Source: Chthonomonadales bacterium
GTDB lineage: Bacteria > Armatimonadota > Chthonomonadetes > Chthonomonadales > CAJBBX01
Assembly: GCA_027459625.1 (NCBI GenBank)
Contig: DAIDHP010000003.1
Span: 62,001 to 126,000, forward strand
Direction: 5' to 3'
DNA: 64,000 nucleotides
The position numbers were made by a program, and so were the translations under genes. The notes under the pieces were generated by a model that saw only the letters and a list, made by a program, of their open reading frames with translations, was not told the DNA's origin and ran no database searches. Below are positions 25,505 to 34,662 of this stretch, piece by piece (position 1 is the first letter of the stretch; every line of letters begins with the position of its first letter).

Positions 25505-26590
25505 CTATTTGAAATAGACGGGCTCACCCGTTCTGGCGGAGGTGTAGATCGCCTCCAGAACCTCGGTGACCTTCAAAGCCTGCTCGGGAAGAACGGTTGG
25601 ATTCTTGTCTTTGATGACGGCTTCGATCCACTGTCGGGCTTCCTCATGCTCGGGTCGGGTGCTGGTGCCTTCATAGAACGCAACGCCACCGGCTGAGAAG
25701 TCCGGCTTGGTGATATAAAGGCGGCTGTCCTTTTCGCCGTTGATGCGCAATCCATCATGAAAATCGATGCCCGCTTCCGAACCGCAAAGTACGCATCGCG
25801 CCTCTCCCACATGCAGGTTGTTTATCGCCCAAGTGGCTTCCAAATTGACGGTAGCTCCGTTCTTGAAAGTGATGAATCCGAAAGCCGCATCCTCAACGGT
25901 GAACTTCTTCGGGTCCCAAGGTCCCCATGCGTTTGCCGCATTCTTTCGGGGGGCGAGTTTGCGATAGGTGGTTCCAACAGCCATTTTGGGCTCGTAATTG
26001 TTCATCAGCCACATCGTCAGGTCCAGAGCATGGGTTCCTATGTCGATCAGAGGACCCCCGCCCTGTTTTTCCTCGTCCAGAAACACCCCCCATGTGGGAA
26101 CAGCCCTACGTCGAACGGCCTCCGCTCGCGCGTAGTAAATATCCCCCAGTTCCCCTCGCTCGCAGATTTTTTTCGCGTACTGCATCTCTGGCGCCTGGCG
26201 GGTTTGATATCCGATCGTAAGTTTCTTGCCGGTTTTTTGTGCGGCGGCGAGCATCGCTCTTGCCTCTTCGGAGGTTTTCGCCATAGGTTTTTCACACATC
26301 ACATGCGCCCCGGATTCCAAGGCGGCGACTGTAATGGGCGAATGCAGATTGTTTGGTGTTAAAACATGAATGACATCAAGGTTCTCCTTGGATAGCATCT
26401 TTTCGTAATCGAGGTAAACGGTGGAACCTTTCACGCCATACTGCGCTGCGGCTTTATCCGCCCTCTCCTTGATGATGTCACAGAAAGATACTAACTCAAC
26501 ATCCTTAAGTCGTGAAAGGCTGGGTAGATGTTTTCCCTCGGCGATGCCTCCGCAACCGATAATACCCACTCGCAATTTTGATTTGGGCAT
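25505..26590 (-). CDS. Gfo/Idh/MocA-family oxidoreductase (cytoplasmic)
   Basis: 361 residues with GIIGCGGIAEGKHLP (NAD(P) binding), VIHVLTPNNLHSPITVAALESGAHVMCEKPMAKT (EKP motif) and QGGGPLIDIGTHALDLTMWLMN (active-site Asp/His). It is closely related to the oxidoreductase at 23732-24790, including the AVRRRAVPTWGVF segment, which points to an old tandem duplication. AAGGAG lies 7 bases before the ATG. It is a monocistronic unit ended by the hairpin at 25454. The role is inferred as oxidation or epimerisation of a sugar derivative; substrate unknown. Confidence 0.93.
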   Translation of the reverse strand: MPKSKLRVGIIGCGGIAEGKHLPSLSRLKDVELVSFCDIIKERADKAAAQYGVKGSTVYLDYEKMLSKENLDVIHVLTPNNLHSPITVAALESGAHVMCEKPMAKTSEEARAMLAAAQKTGKKLTIGYQTRQAPEMQYAKKICERGELGDIYYARAEAVRRRAVPTWGVFLDEEKQGGGPLIDIGTHALDLTMWLMNNYEPKMAVGTTYRKLAPRKNAANAWGPWDPKKFTVEDAAFGFITFKNGATVNLEATWAINNLHVGEARCVLCGSEAGIDFHDGLRINGEKDSRLYITKPDFSAGGVAFYEGTSTRPEHEEARQWIEAVIKDKNPTVLPEQALKVTEVLEAIYTSARTGEPVYFK

Positions 26591-26888
26591 AATAGCTCTC
26601 CTTCTTTATCTATGCATGTTTGCATGGACCATCCGTTTCGTCACACCGAACGGTCTCAATGGAAACCATATCCCATTATACCCATTCCGCTTTTAAAGGA
26701 GTAGCGTATGAGTGAGAAGAAATATCGATCCGTACATTCGCTATGTTCGAGCGGGTAAGTGACGGAGTTCAATGTGCGGGGTGCGAACGAACCACTCTCC
26801 GAAAGAACGGAGCCATGAGTGTATACTACGTGTTCAATTCTCGGGGGAACCGTGGTTCAGAGGCTGGTCGCATAAGGAAGTATTCTTC
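26591..26888. other. Gene-free stretch between Gfo/Idh gene and ankyrin gene
   Basis: About 300 bases with no convincing reading frame, tRNA or strong hairpin. It should hold the promoter of the minus-strand oxidoreductase at its left end. The short open frames here lack ribosome sites and family motifs. Confidence 0.5.
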
Positions 26889-27617
26889 CTATTCCTTCAT
26901 CTCCTTGGCTGATCCTGCGCCGATGCTTTGCAGCCAATCCGCTAATTCCATCGTCCCACCGCGTCGAGCTGTGTCCAATGGGGTGAGGTCCTCCCACGGT
27001 GGCAACCAGTTCAAATCAGCACCGTGAATAAGTAGATATTCGGCGGCGGGTCTTTGACCGCCGTGACAAGCATACCAAAAGGCATGATTGATTTCATCGG
27101 AGGTTGGTGGGGGATTACTGTTAAAACGCTCCTCCAAGCGGTTCATCAAACCAAGCGCGGCGGAATGGGGCATATCCGAGAAGGCGCCCCGCTCGACCAG
27201 GCGCCTTGCCGCCTTCCATTGACCGAAACCGACCGCATCGCTCAACGGAGAGCCACCTCCAAGTACGGCGCCTTGAGCCTCGATGTCGGCGCCGCTGTCA
27301 AGCAATGCATCAATCGCATCCACGTCGTCGGAACTCGCCGCCCAGTGTAATGGGGTTTCACCCACATCGCCACCCGTGAGGGGGTTCACCTCGGCTCCGG
27401 ACGCAACCAATAGCCTGATGGTCGCCGCCACATTGGGAAAGTGTCCGGGCCAATCGGTTGCGATATGCAAAAGCGTCCTTGAACTTTTTCCGTCGCGGAT
27501 TATAGCGGCAGCCAAATCCCGATTTGAATATAGCAGACGCCTCACCGAGTCGATGTCACCGAGTTGGATCGCGTTCATTATTTCCATGGCAAGCGAATCG
27601 TTTGACTGCAGAAGCAT
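26889..27617 (-). CDS. Ankyrin-repeat protein
   Basis: The 242-residue protein consists of degenerate ankyrin repeats: RTLLHIATDWPGHFPNVAATIRLLVASGAEVN, ETPLHWAASSDDVDAIDALLDSGADIE, SPLSDAVGFGQWKAARRLVERGA and LTPLDTARRGGTMELADWLQSIGA. A leading helix pair is AIQLGDIDSVRRLLYSN. Ankyrin stacks mediate protein-protein contacts. No signal peptide or enzymatic domain is seen. The start at 27617 has only weak GGGAAG upstream; an internal ATG at residue 11 is an alternative. Partner and role are unknown. Confidence 0.85.
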   Translation of the reverse strand: MLLQSNDSLAMEIMNAIQLGDIDSVRRLLYSNRDLAAAIIRDGKSSRTLLHIATDWPGHFPNVAATIRLLVASGAEVNPLTGGDVGETPLHWAASSDDVDAIDALLDSGADIEAQGAVLGGGSPLSDAVGFGQWKAARRLVERGAFSDMPHSAALGLMNRLEERFNSNPPPTSDEINHAFWYACHGGQRPAAEYLLIHGADLNWLPPWEDLTPLDTARRGGTMELADWLQSIGAGSAKEMKE

Positions 27618-27844
27618 TAGTTGGATTTTCTTCCCATTCCGAGTAAAAAGGCGCGCGCCGTAATTACTCTATATGCGGCAATGTCGGTTGGCGGAGTTTG
27701 TAATTCTTGGAAGCATCGTAACACATGTCAGCTCACTTCCCAATACGGCATTTGCGCCTTTTTTGCATCGGAAACCGCAACCTCAAGTATTTTCCGATTC
27801 ATCTTAAGAGCCATACGTCCTCCATCTTACGGACGGTGAATAAA

Positions 27845-27868
27845 CGGGTCGCCAATTCGGGCGACCCG
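27845..27868 (-). terminator. Intrinsic terminator of the GH42-like gene
   Basis: CGGGTCGCC and GGCGACCCG form a 9-bp GC-rich stem with a 6-base loop. On the minus strand TTTATTC follows, about 40 bases after the stop at 27911. Confidence 0.82.
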
Positions 27869-27910
27869 CATGCAATGCAAAGCTCTCCACCTATTCGAAT
27901 CCAAGATATC

Positions 27911-30211
27911 CTACTTGATTGTCTGCAGTTCAATGCTTCGCGGGGGGAGGGATATCCTGTTCTTTTGAACCGTTTGATCCGTGTAGTTGAGCCAGAGCAA
28001 TTTATCGGGAGCAAGGAGCGTGCAATACACCTGATCCTCAACGCCATCCGCCTTTATCATCGTTCTGGTATCGGAGGAGAGTTCAGGGGCGTCGCGGAGT
28101 TGATCCACAATGTAATCTCGGTAAGCGGATCCGCTCGCATCGCCATTAAAGGTCAGAACCCTTCCGCCCTCGTCCTTCAAGACGAGATCATCCATGTCTT
28201 TTCCCTCCACGGTACGCAGCATTCCCATGCTGGTGGGATATAGAATAACTCCTCCCTGCGCCCTCCAATCCGCGATTCTTTTCCAAGTGTCCGCTTCGGC
28301 GGTGGAGCCGTTCATCAGGATCAGGGCTTTGATGTTCTTCAGACCACCATCTCGAATCTGACCATCACTCATGTAATCGAAGTTGAAGCGATCGAAGAGC
28401 GGTTCATAGTACTGCAGGCTATGCAGACCATGAAGCATGATATCCGTTTCGGGATAGTACACGGCGATCTGAACGACAGGTTTTTGATCGGTGAAGTAAT
28501 GTGCATACTTAATGAAATTCTGCAGGTTTTGTGGATTGGCATTGAAGACATTATTCTGATAGTAATGCAACCCGTGCGCACCAGACGCGGTTGCGTTATA
28601 GATGCGCGCCACCACTCCGTTTTGGTCCACCCCTCCCGCCGGCTCGAAGGAGAAATAGGCTCCGTATTGATTACATGCGGAGGCGACCCATCGTGTGATG
28701 GCTACGTTTAACCGATAATTGCTCCCTTCGTTGGTGATACGCACTCCCGCTCCGGATTCCGCTGCGACTTTAGACTGCTCTCCGAAATCAGAACCCAGCA
28801 TGGGATTGGAATCTCCGCCGGTGCATAGATATATATCCCCTTTGGGGAAGTATTTTCGTGTTGTTTGAAGCCAGAAACTCGCCCAGTCCGTCATGGAGCC
28901 CACATACCAGTGCATGAAGTCCAGCCAGGCGCGATCGTTCGGCGCTTCCGCCTGCAGCATGGGTTGCACTGTGGCGAGATGAACATTGGGATCATTCCAT
29001 GCCGCCTGTATATGGGCGTCATCCTTGTATTTTTTCGTCAGCCACTCCCGAAAACTCTTGATGGCATAGGGATCGTCAGCCCAGAAACCCATATGCGTGT
29101 GATAAGGACCATGGATATCCGCTGTCCAATCGTTGCCAGTAGCGGGATATATCGCCTCTCCATAGTTTCCCGTAATCCCCAGCAGGATGGATTCGATCAC
29201 CCCGCTGTCGCGGTAATGCTCGCAGAAAGCCTTGATGAACTTTGTCACCTGATCACGCATGGCGGGGTTCCAAAGCGATTGCACGTCGCACTCCTCGTGA
29301 TGCTCCAGGCAGACGTATCCCTGATACCCCTTTTTCTTATAAAACCAATCCGGCAGGGAGTAGGCGCTGCCCATGATCAGAAACGGCACCCATTTGATGT
29401 GCTCCTTTTTGTATAGGTTCACATACTGGTCGTAAATGCTCCAGTCGTATTTTCCTTCCTCCGGCTCGCAGAGATTCCAGCGCACGTACACTTCGTGGCT
29501 GGTGAACCCCACCGCTTTAAAGGCGGGGATCCTTTGAGAGAGCGCCTTGATGTTCGCATTGGCGGTCGCCTTGGATGTCGGATCAAATCCGCCGAAAATC
29601 ATTTGTTTTCCTTCGCCGATTGTCACCATTTTGGGATAACTCCTTTGGGGTGTGTTTTGCAATGTGTCCCACAATTGAGGTTTGGTGCTCGAAACCTTTA
29701 CGAAGGCGATTTCCAAATCCGATCCATGAATACGGAAATCCGCTCCGCAATTCTCCCCTCGCAAAAACCGAGGTTTATCTAGCTTGAAAATCACGGTTTC
29801 CCATTTACCACTGCCGAAATGCATGCCTCCCGCCTGGTCATCCGCTGGTAGATACCTATCTGGAAGTGTTTCGCCTGTATCGCTGTCGTAATCCAAGTCG
29901 ATGTCGCCCCCGAACTCTGTGTCAAGGTATCGTATCTCCACATAGACGGGATTCTTCGACAACAGTGGATCCGCAGGATCTATCTGAAAGTAGAGGTATT
30001 GGGAGGCGGGAGTTTCGCCGGGTTTGTTGGTAAGGCAGGTCACGCCCGCCTTTTCGTTCTGCATGGTCACTCCGTCCGCGCCGCTGAGAGAACGGATACC
30101 CTTTTCGACTGGTTGTCCGTTTTGAATGGACCAGGAAATATCCGCATTTGGGGCTTGGAGGACAAGCAATAAAAGAATGGCTGCATATATCAGAGGGATG
30201 AGAAAACGCAT
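27911..30211 (-). CDS. Secreted glycoside hydrolase, GH42-like (beta-galactosidase-type TIM barrel)
   Basis: I start at ATG 30211, preceded by AAGGAGCG; the in-frame extension to 30280 lacks a ribosome site. The 766-residue protein has a signal peptide (FLIPLIYAAILLLLVL). A beta-sandwich-like N-terminal region (about residues 30-190) is followed by a TIM barrel with EVYVRWNLCEPEEGKYDWSIYD, typical of GH42/clan GH-A. GITGNYGEAIYP (Glu near 352, proposed acid/base) and YFSFEPAGG (Glu near 523, proposed nucleophile) follow. A glutamine-amidotransferase-like trimer-type domain (ALILMNGSTAEAD...GGVILYPTSMG) comes next, as in GH42. Bond specificity is unknown. It is followed upstream by a second hydrolase gene on the same strand, 186 bases away. 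Confidence 0.78.
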   Translation of the reverse strand: MRFLIPLIYAAILLLLVLQAPNADISWSIQNGQPVEKGIRSLSGADGVTMQNEKAGVTCLTNKPGETPASQYLYFQIDPADPLLSKNPVYVEIRYLDTEFGGDIDLDYDSDTGETLPDRYLPADDQAGGMHFGSGKWETVIFKLDKPRFLRGENCGADFRIHGSDLEIAFVKVSSTKPQLWDTLQNTPQRSYPKMVTIGEGKQMIFGGFDPTSKATANANIKALSQRIPAFKAVGFTSHEVYVRWNLCEPEEGKYDWSIYDQYVNLYKKEHIKWVPFLIMGSAYSLPDWFYKKKGYQGYVCLEHHEECDVQSLWNPAMRDQVTKFIKAFCEHYRDSGVIESILLGITGNYGEAIYPATGNDWTADIHGPYHTHMGFWADDPYAIKSFREWLTKKYKDDAHIQAAWNDPNVHLATVQPMLQAEAPNDRAWLDFMHWYVGSMTDWASFWLQTTRKYFPKGDIYLCTGGDSNPMLGSDFGEQSKVAAESGAGVRITNEGSNYRLNVAITRWVASACNQYGAYFSFEPAGGVDQNGVVARIYNATASGAHGLHYYQNNVFNANPQNLQNFIKYAHYFTDQKPVVQIAVYYPETDIMLHGLHSLQYYEPLFDRFNFDYMSDGQIRDGGLKNIKALILMNGSTAEADTWKRIADWRAQGGVILYPTSMGMLRTVEGKDMDDLVLKDEGGRVLTFNGDASGSAYRDYIVDQLRDAPELSSDTRTMIKADGVEDQVYCTLLAPDKLLWLNYTDQTVQKNRISLPPRSIELQTIK

Positions 30212-30397
30212 CTGGGACGCTCCTTGAAATGAAATGAAATGGTTGCTCAAAATGGAATTACGGCTGATTATCCGTCCCACATCCTCGTTATACCTGTATT
30301 ATGAAAGAATGAGTTGTTGTTAATTTCACATCGAAAGGCATAGATTGATTTTTTTATTTTCGTTGCATAAGGTATGAATTCGAATTGATTTTTTAGG

Positions 30398-32983
30398 TTA
30401 TTTGGAGTGCCACTCCAATTTGCCGTTTAAACGAAGTTCGCACGGCAAACGCACGCGATTAGGCGCGGGGCGCTCCCGTTCAAGCAACCGCAAACCGGGA
30501 GCGGTGGTCTTGACCTCGCAAACGCCATGACCGCTTAAATAGAGGAGTGCGCCGTTGGCGGCATAGTGCGTCACTTTGATTGTCACCACTCCCGTTTTTC
30601 CGAGAGGCTTGACCGCAATGGGCAATCGATAGATATCGGCGACCTCGTTTTCACTGAGTGAAACCGAACCTTGAGCGTTCACCTTGTCTTTCGAGTTGCA
30701 TCTATTCAACACGGGTATGGAGACCGGCTTACCGCTTTTCACCAGAATCTCTGCAAGATGTTTCGTTGTGATGGGGAAGGGGTAGGAGACGTTCATCGGG
30801 AAATGAGGCGGATGCACCATGCGAATCCAGTTGATCGGGAGTTCCGCAGGATGCAGTATGATCGTAGGAGCGGGATTGACGGTGACTGAGCGAGCCGCGA
30901 CGCCTTTCACTTCGGTGAACATCTTGAATTCAGGTTCATAGGGAGCGGGCATTCCCAGTTTCGCCATCAGCCGGTGGTAAACCGACAAAGCGGGAGAGGC
31001 GCTGTTCACCCAGAAGATGTCTCCCCGTTGAAGCACCAACGGCACGCGACTTTTCGCCCATGTCGTCCAAGACAACGCCTTCGCCTCCGGAAGGAGGGGG
31101 AAGATTTGGGAGCAGGTGTCCATGGGTGACTGAGAATATCGTGCATTCATGGAAAGCCTCAAAATTCCGCCTTGCTCTGGTAGAACCTTCAGAGATCCCT
31201 TCGGCCATGTGAAGTTCGGACCGTTTTGAAAACTGGAACGGTACTCCCAAAGCTTTGCGGAGTCAAAGTTGACGCGAGAACCCACGTTGCCATTCGCGTC
31301 GGTGAAGGAGGCGTCGGCGAAATCTCCTTGAAAGTTTCCAGGCACGCCGGTGGCGTTCAAAATGACCGTGATTCCAGTGATCCTGACTATCGGCTTATGG
31401 GCGTAAGCCTCAAGTATCTCCTTGGCGTTCGCTGTTCTTTTCGTCCATTTGTCGCCAGTCACCTGCCAATCCAAGGGGCTTCTGTTGTCGTGGTTTTCGT
31501 AGATGTTTCCTTCCGCATCGACTCCCTGAAATCGAACCATGTAGAAAGTATTCAGACTGTTGCGCACTTGGATATGGATAAATGGATATTTGTTCGGGTC
31601 CACCTCCACCTTTTGCACTGCGCCAACCCATTGGTTACCGGGCGGAGGAGGGTATTTTGCAAAAGGCTGGATACGCTTGCCGGTTGTGAAGAGGCGAGTG
31701 AGCAGGTTCGATTGAGTGGTGTCCGGCGCAAAAAATAACACATGCGTTTTCTTATGGTTGGCAATTCGTATGAGTCGTTGTTGTAGTGACTGGGTTATAT
31801 TTAGAGCGGTGACGATTACGATTTTGGCGGATTTGAGGAGCGGTTCACTCGCCTGAGCCGGTAAAATCTCATCCGCTTGTGGGAAAAGATAGCGGTAATA
31901 ATTCAGGAGATTTATCTCTGCGTCATACCAAGTATTGGGGCGCTTTTGGCTATCGGGATACAGGTCATCGGCGATGAGGACGGCCTTTGGCAAGGGGTTC
32001 AAGTTTTTATCCGCCTTCAGGCGCTTCACTATGGCTGACATAACCCGATACCTCCAATCGCCCCATGTGGAATCCGGGAAGATGTGCTCGCCCTCATAAA
32101 ACTCGTTCCAACCGTAATTGAAGACAAGCTCCGGATTGCCCACTTCGGCAAGCCGCAGGTCTGTTTCCAAATATCGCGGATCATCATTGATTGTTCTCGC
32201 TGCTCGTCCTCCCACAACGGCGCCCGCATCGTCGTACGCGGCGATCAGGGTAACCGATTTCGCGCCGATCTGGATTTGGTTTCCCCACCAGCCGAAAGTG
32301 TACGAACTGATTTGGGGGAAATGCTGAAAGGCGTATATCTGAGGAAGCGCGTTCGTGGAGGTCCAATAGATGTGAACGGGTGCGTTGAGTTGTGATTGCA
32401 ATCCGCTCAGGAGGGTTTTGTAAAAGTGATCCCACTGGGAAATATCGTTGAAGGCTGTGTCGAACTGGTAGGCGTAGAAGATGATAGGGAGTGCGCCGTC
32501 CGCCTCCCGCAGCCAAAGGTTACGTGGAATTCTGTCGTAAAACGATACAATGTCATGAATGACGAAATCGCGGAAAGTGTCTGTCGGCTGAATGTAATTG
32601 GCTGTGCCGCCATGACGGATCTCCATGTCGTAGAACATCGCCGTTTTCATGTGGGTCGCTTTGATTGCGGAAATAAATTCATTCGATGGCTGCACTCCGT
32701 ACCACTCATAATGGATGCCATCGAACCCCGCCTGATGGATCATCCGCATTTGAATTGCGTAATAGGGTTCGGTTTCGCCGATCTCATCGGATTGTATGCC
32801 GTATCTTTCCCATTCTGGGTGATAGGTCCACTGTCGCTGGTAATATGAAAAAGTGCGCTGTTGATTGACATGATACCAATCAAAGAAATGAGTGGTGTAG
32901 ATCGGTCGAGCGGATGTGACAATGGAAGCCGTACAGACGAATATCAAAGTCAGTAAAAGGACTGATGATTTCCGAATATTCAC
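30398..32983 (-). CDS. Large secreted GH99-like/DUF5010-type protein
   Basis: The 861-residue product starts with a signal peptide (VLLLTLIFVCTASIVTSA). Residues about 27-330 resemble the GH99/GH71-like barrel: PIYTTHFFDWYHV, HQAGFDGIHYEWYG, KTAMFYDMEI, IIFYAYQFD, and near its end VFNYGWNEFYEGEHIFPD with the WNE(F/W).EG.. signature. A middle domain (about 335-445) looks like a Rossmann-type module. A beta-sandwich carbohydrate-binding-like region (about 450-620) and a further C-terminal part follow. GH99 enzymes act as endo-mannosidases; whether this one does is inference. It is probably co-expressed with the GH42-like gene. Confidence 0.68.
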   Translation of the reverse strand: MNIRKSSVLLLTLIFVCTASIVTSARPIYTTHFFDWYHVNQQRTFSYYQRQWTYHPEWERYGIQSDEIGETEPYYAIQMRMIHQAGFDGIHYEWYGVQPSNEFISAIKATHMKTAMFYDMEIRHGGTANYIQPTDTFRDFVIHDIVSFYDRIPRNLWLREADGALPIIFYAYQFDTAFNDISQWDHFYKTLLSGLQSQLNAPVHIYWTSTNALPQIYAFQHFPQISSYTFGWWGNQIQIGAKSVTLIAAYDDAGAVVGGRAARTINDDPRYLETDLRLAEVGNPELVFNYGWNEFYEGEHIFPDSTWGDWRYRVMSAIVKRLKADKNLNPLPKAVLIADDLYPDSQKRPNTWYDAEINLLNYYRYLFPQADEILPAQASEPLLKSAKIVIVTALNITQSLQQRLIRIANHKKTHVLFFAPDTTQSNLLTRLFTTGKRIQPFAKYPPPPGNQWVGAVQKVEVDPNKYPFIHIQVRNSLNTFYMVRFQGVDAEGNIYENHDNRSPLDWQVTGDKWTKRTANAKEILEAYAHKPIVRITGITVILNATGVPGNFQGDFADASFTDANGNVGSRVNFDSAKLWEYRSSFQNGPNFTWPKGSLKVLPEQGGILRLSMNARYSQSPMDTCSQIFPLLPEAKALSWTTWAKSRVPLVLQRGDIFWVNSASPALSVYHRLMAKLGMPAPYEPEFKMFTEVKGVAARSVTVNPAPTIILHPAELPINWIRMVHPPHFPMNVSYPFPITTKHLAEILVKSGKPVSIPVLNRCNSKDKVNAQGSVSLSENEVADIYRLPIAVKPLGKTGVVTIKVTHYAANGALLYLSGHGVCEVKTTAPGLRLLERERPAPNRVRLPCELRLNGKLEWHSK

Positions 32984-33119
32984 GGCATGCCTCCATTTCC
33001 GATTGCAGAGACTGCACCTTCAGAACATTTAGATGTTATAACTTTCGACTCGTACCACATATGACAACAATTTGGATGGTATATTGAAGATGCGGTCATG
33101 ACTCATTGAAAGATTTCCC

Positions 33120-34487
33120 ATGAAAACCAATCCGTCACTTACTGAGAATAGTGACATCAAATCGCCGCAAATCGCAAATCCTCACACAACGGGTCTTGCG
33201 GCTCTAAGCGCATTACTGGCAACATTCAGTCTTCCTCCGTTTGGTTTCAAGGCGCTCGCTTTCCTCGCGTGGATTCCTCTATTCATTATTATTCGCAAAG
33301 GTTCGATGCGGCAATCCTTCTATTTCGGGATGTTGCAGTGGTTTCTCTTTTACGGATCCACTCTGATTTGGTTAACCCCATATTCGGTCTGGCGGCGATA
33401 TCGCTTTTCGCCATCCTCGCGTTTTTCTCCGCACTGTTATGCCTCATTGGATGCGCTTTGAAAGAGCGTATGCGTTCCCCTTTGCTTGATGCGATGTTGA
33501 TGGCGACATTATGGACAGGCATCGAATATTGTCGTTCCGAATGGTTTCCTTTGCACTTTTCGTGGGCGACTCCGGGCATGGCTATCGGCCCGGACTGGTG
33601 CACCCCTATCTAGGTGCTTATGGTGTGAGCTTTCTCGTTGTTTTCGCCTGCGTGTTATTTTCCAGGATTCAGGAAATACCGTTATGTAATCGGATCATCG
33701 CGGTTCTTGTCTGCATTTTACTTTATTTCCCCTTACCGAAAAAATATCCGGTAAATCCAGTCAAAGTAGTGGCAATTCAGAACGAGGACGCTCCCTTGGA
33801 GGATTACATAACAGCGACACGCAAATGGAGGTTCCATCACCCAGCATTCGTGGTATGGCCGAAATATGCTTTGCCCGAGGATATTAGGCGAGTGTATACG
33901 GACGGAAATAAGATAATGCAAATGGTGCGAGATATGAAAACAGTTCTCGTCTTTGGCACCAGAACGGATACAGGGAACCGGCAAGGAGACTGGAGAAACA
34001 TCGCGCTTGTCGTTAATCCACTGGGCGAACTTGGGCGTGTTTATAAAAACCGACCGGTTCCGCTATTTCAGGAAGGTATACCGGGTTCTCACGCGTATCC
34101 CATATCCACGCCCCTTGAAACTATCGGAACGCCAATATGCTTCGACAACGACTTCGAGGAGATTGATCGTAAAATGGTGGCGAAGGGCGCTCAATTGTTG
34201 CTTGCCCCCAGCATGTATGAAGCATCATGGTCACGCGAGGAGCATCTTCAGCATGCGCTTCAATTCCGTTCCGTCTTAGCGCGGCCGAGAACGGGAGATG
34301 GATGCTGGAGGCGTCCAGTTCAGGGCTGACGGAGATCATTGATCCAAATGGCAGAATGCACAGTTTCCTTCCAATGATGCAACCCGGGATGATAGGGGGA
34401 GAGGTCGAGATGATTAGCGCAAGAACGTTTTCAACAATATCGGTTGGATATGGGGGCCAGTATGATTCTTCATTAGCATTATTCTGA
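33120..34487 (+). pseudogene. lnt: Apolipoprotein N-acyltransferase remnant with three frameshifts and a lost catalytic Glu
   Basis: Three successive frame changes are needed to read one Lnt protein of about 457 residues. Frame A gives the membrane segments (LPPFGFKALAFLAWIPLFIIIRKG). The frame shifts near 33386, then near 33590, then near 34280, each time as if one base were lost at or beside a G or C run, so the net loss is three bases. The nitrilase domain keeps the Lys (GRVYKNRPVPL) and Cys (GTPICFDNDF) of the Glu-Lys-Cys triad. The normally invariant WPE is WPK (AAA at 33862-33864). Lnt adds the third acyl chain to outer-membrane lipoproteins. This copy should be inactive unless the sequence is in error. 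Confidence 0.85.
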
Positions 34488-34643
34488 TTACTGGCTCGCA
34501 TATCTGGATGGGCTTGCAGAGTATTGCAAGGGGGTTATCTCACGTTTAGAGGCGATTATCACACTCAAAGACGTAAATCCCCTTTTTTGACATCATGTTC
34601 ATCATGAAATCATGTTGAAAATATGTTCGGCGGGAAGGAGTGG

Positions 34644-34660
34644 GCGACCGTTATGGTCGC
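34644..34660 (-). terminator. Possible weak terminator after glmS
   Basis: GCGACC, a five-base loop and GGTCGC lie two bases beyond the glmS stop on the minus strand. The stem is only six bp and no T-run follows, so this is tentative. Confidence 0.35.
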
Positions 34661-34662
34661 GC

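Noticed and set aside
25757-26362. A 201-codon open frame on the plus strand
   Set aside because: Shadow of the Gfo/Idh/MocA gene on the opposite strand.
28865-29416. A 183-codon open frame on the plus strand
   Set aside because: Antisense to the GH42-like hydrolase with no independent motif or ribosome site.
30402-30418. Palindrome TTGGAGTG-C-CACTCCAA at the end of the GH99-like gene
   Set aside because: It lies inside the coding sequence, has practically no loop and no T-run on the minus strand, so it is not a convincing terminator.
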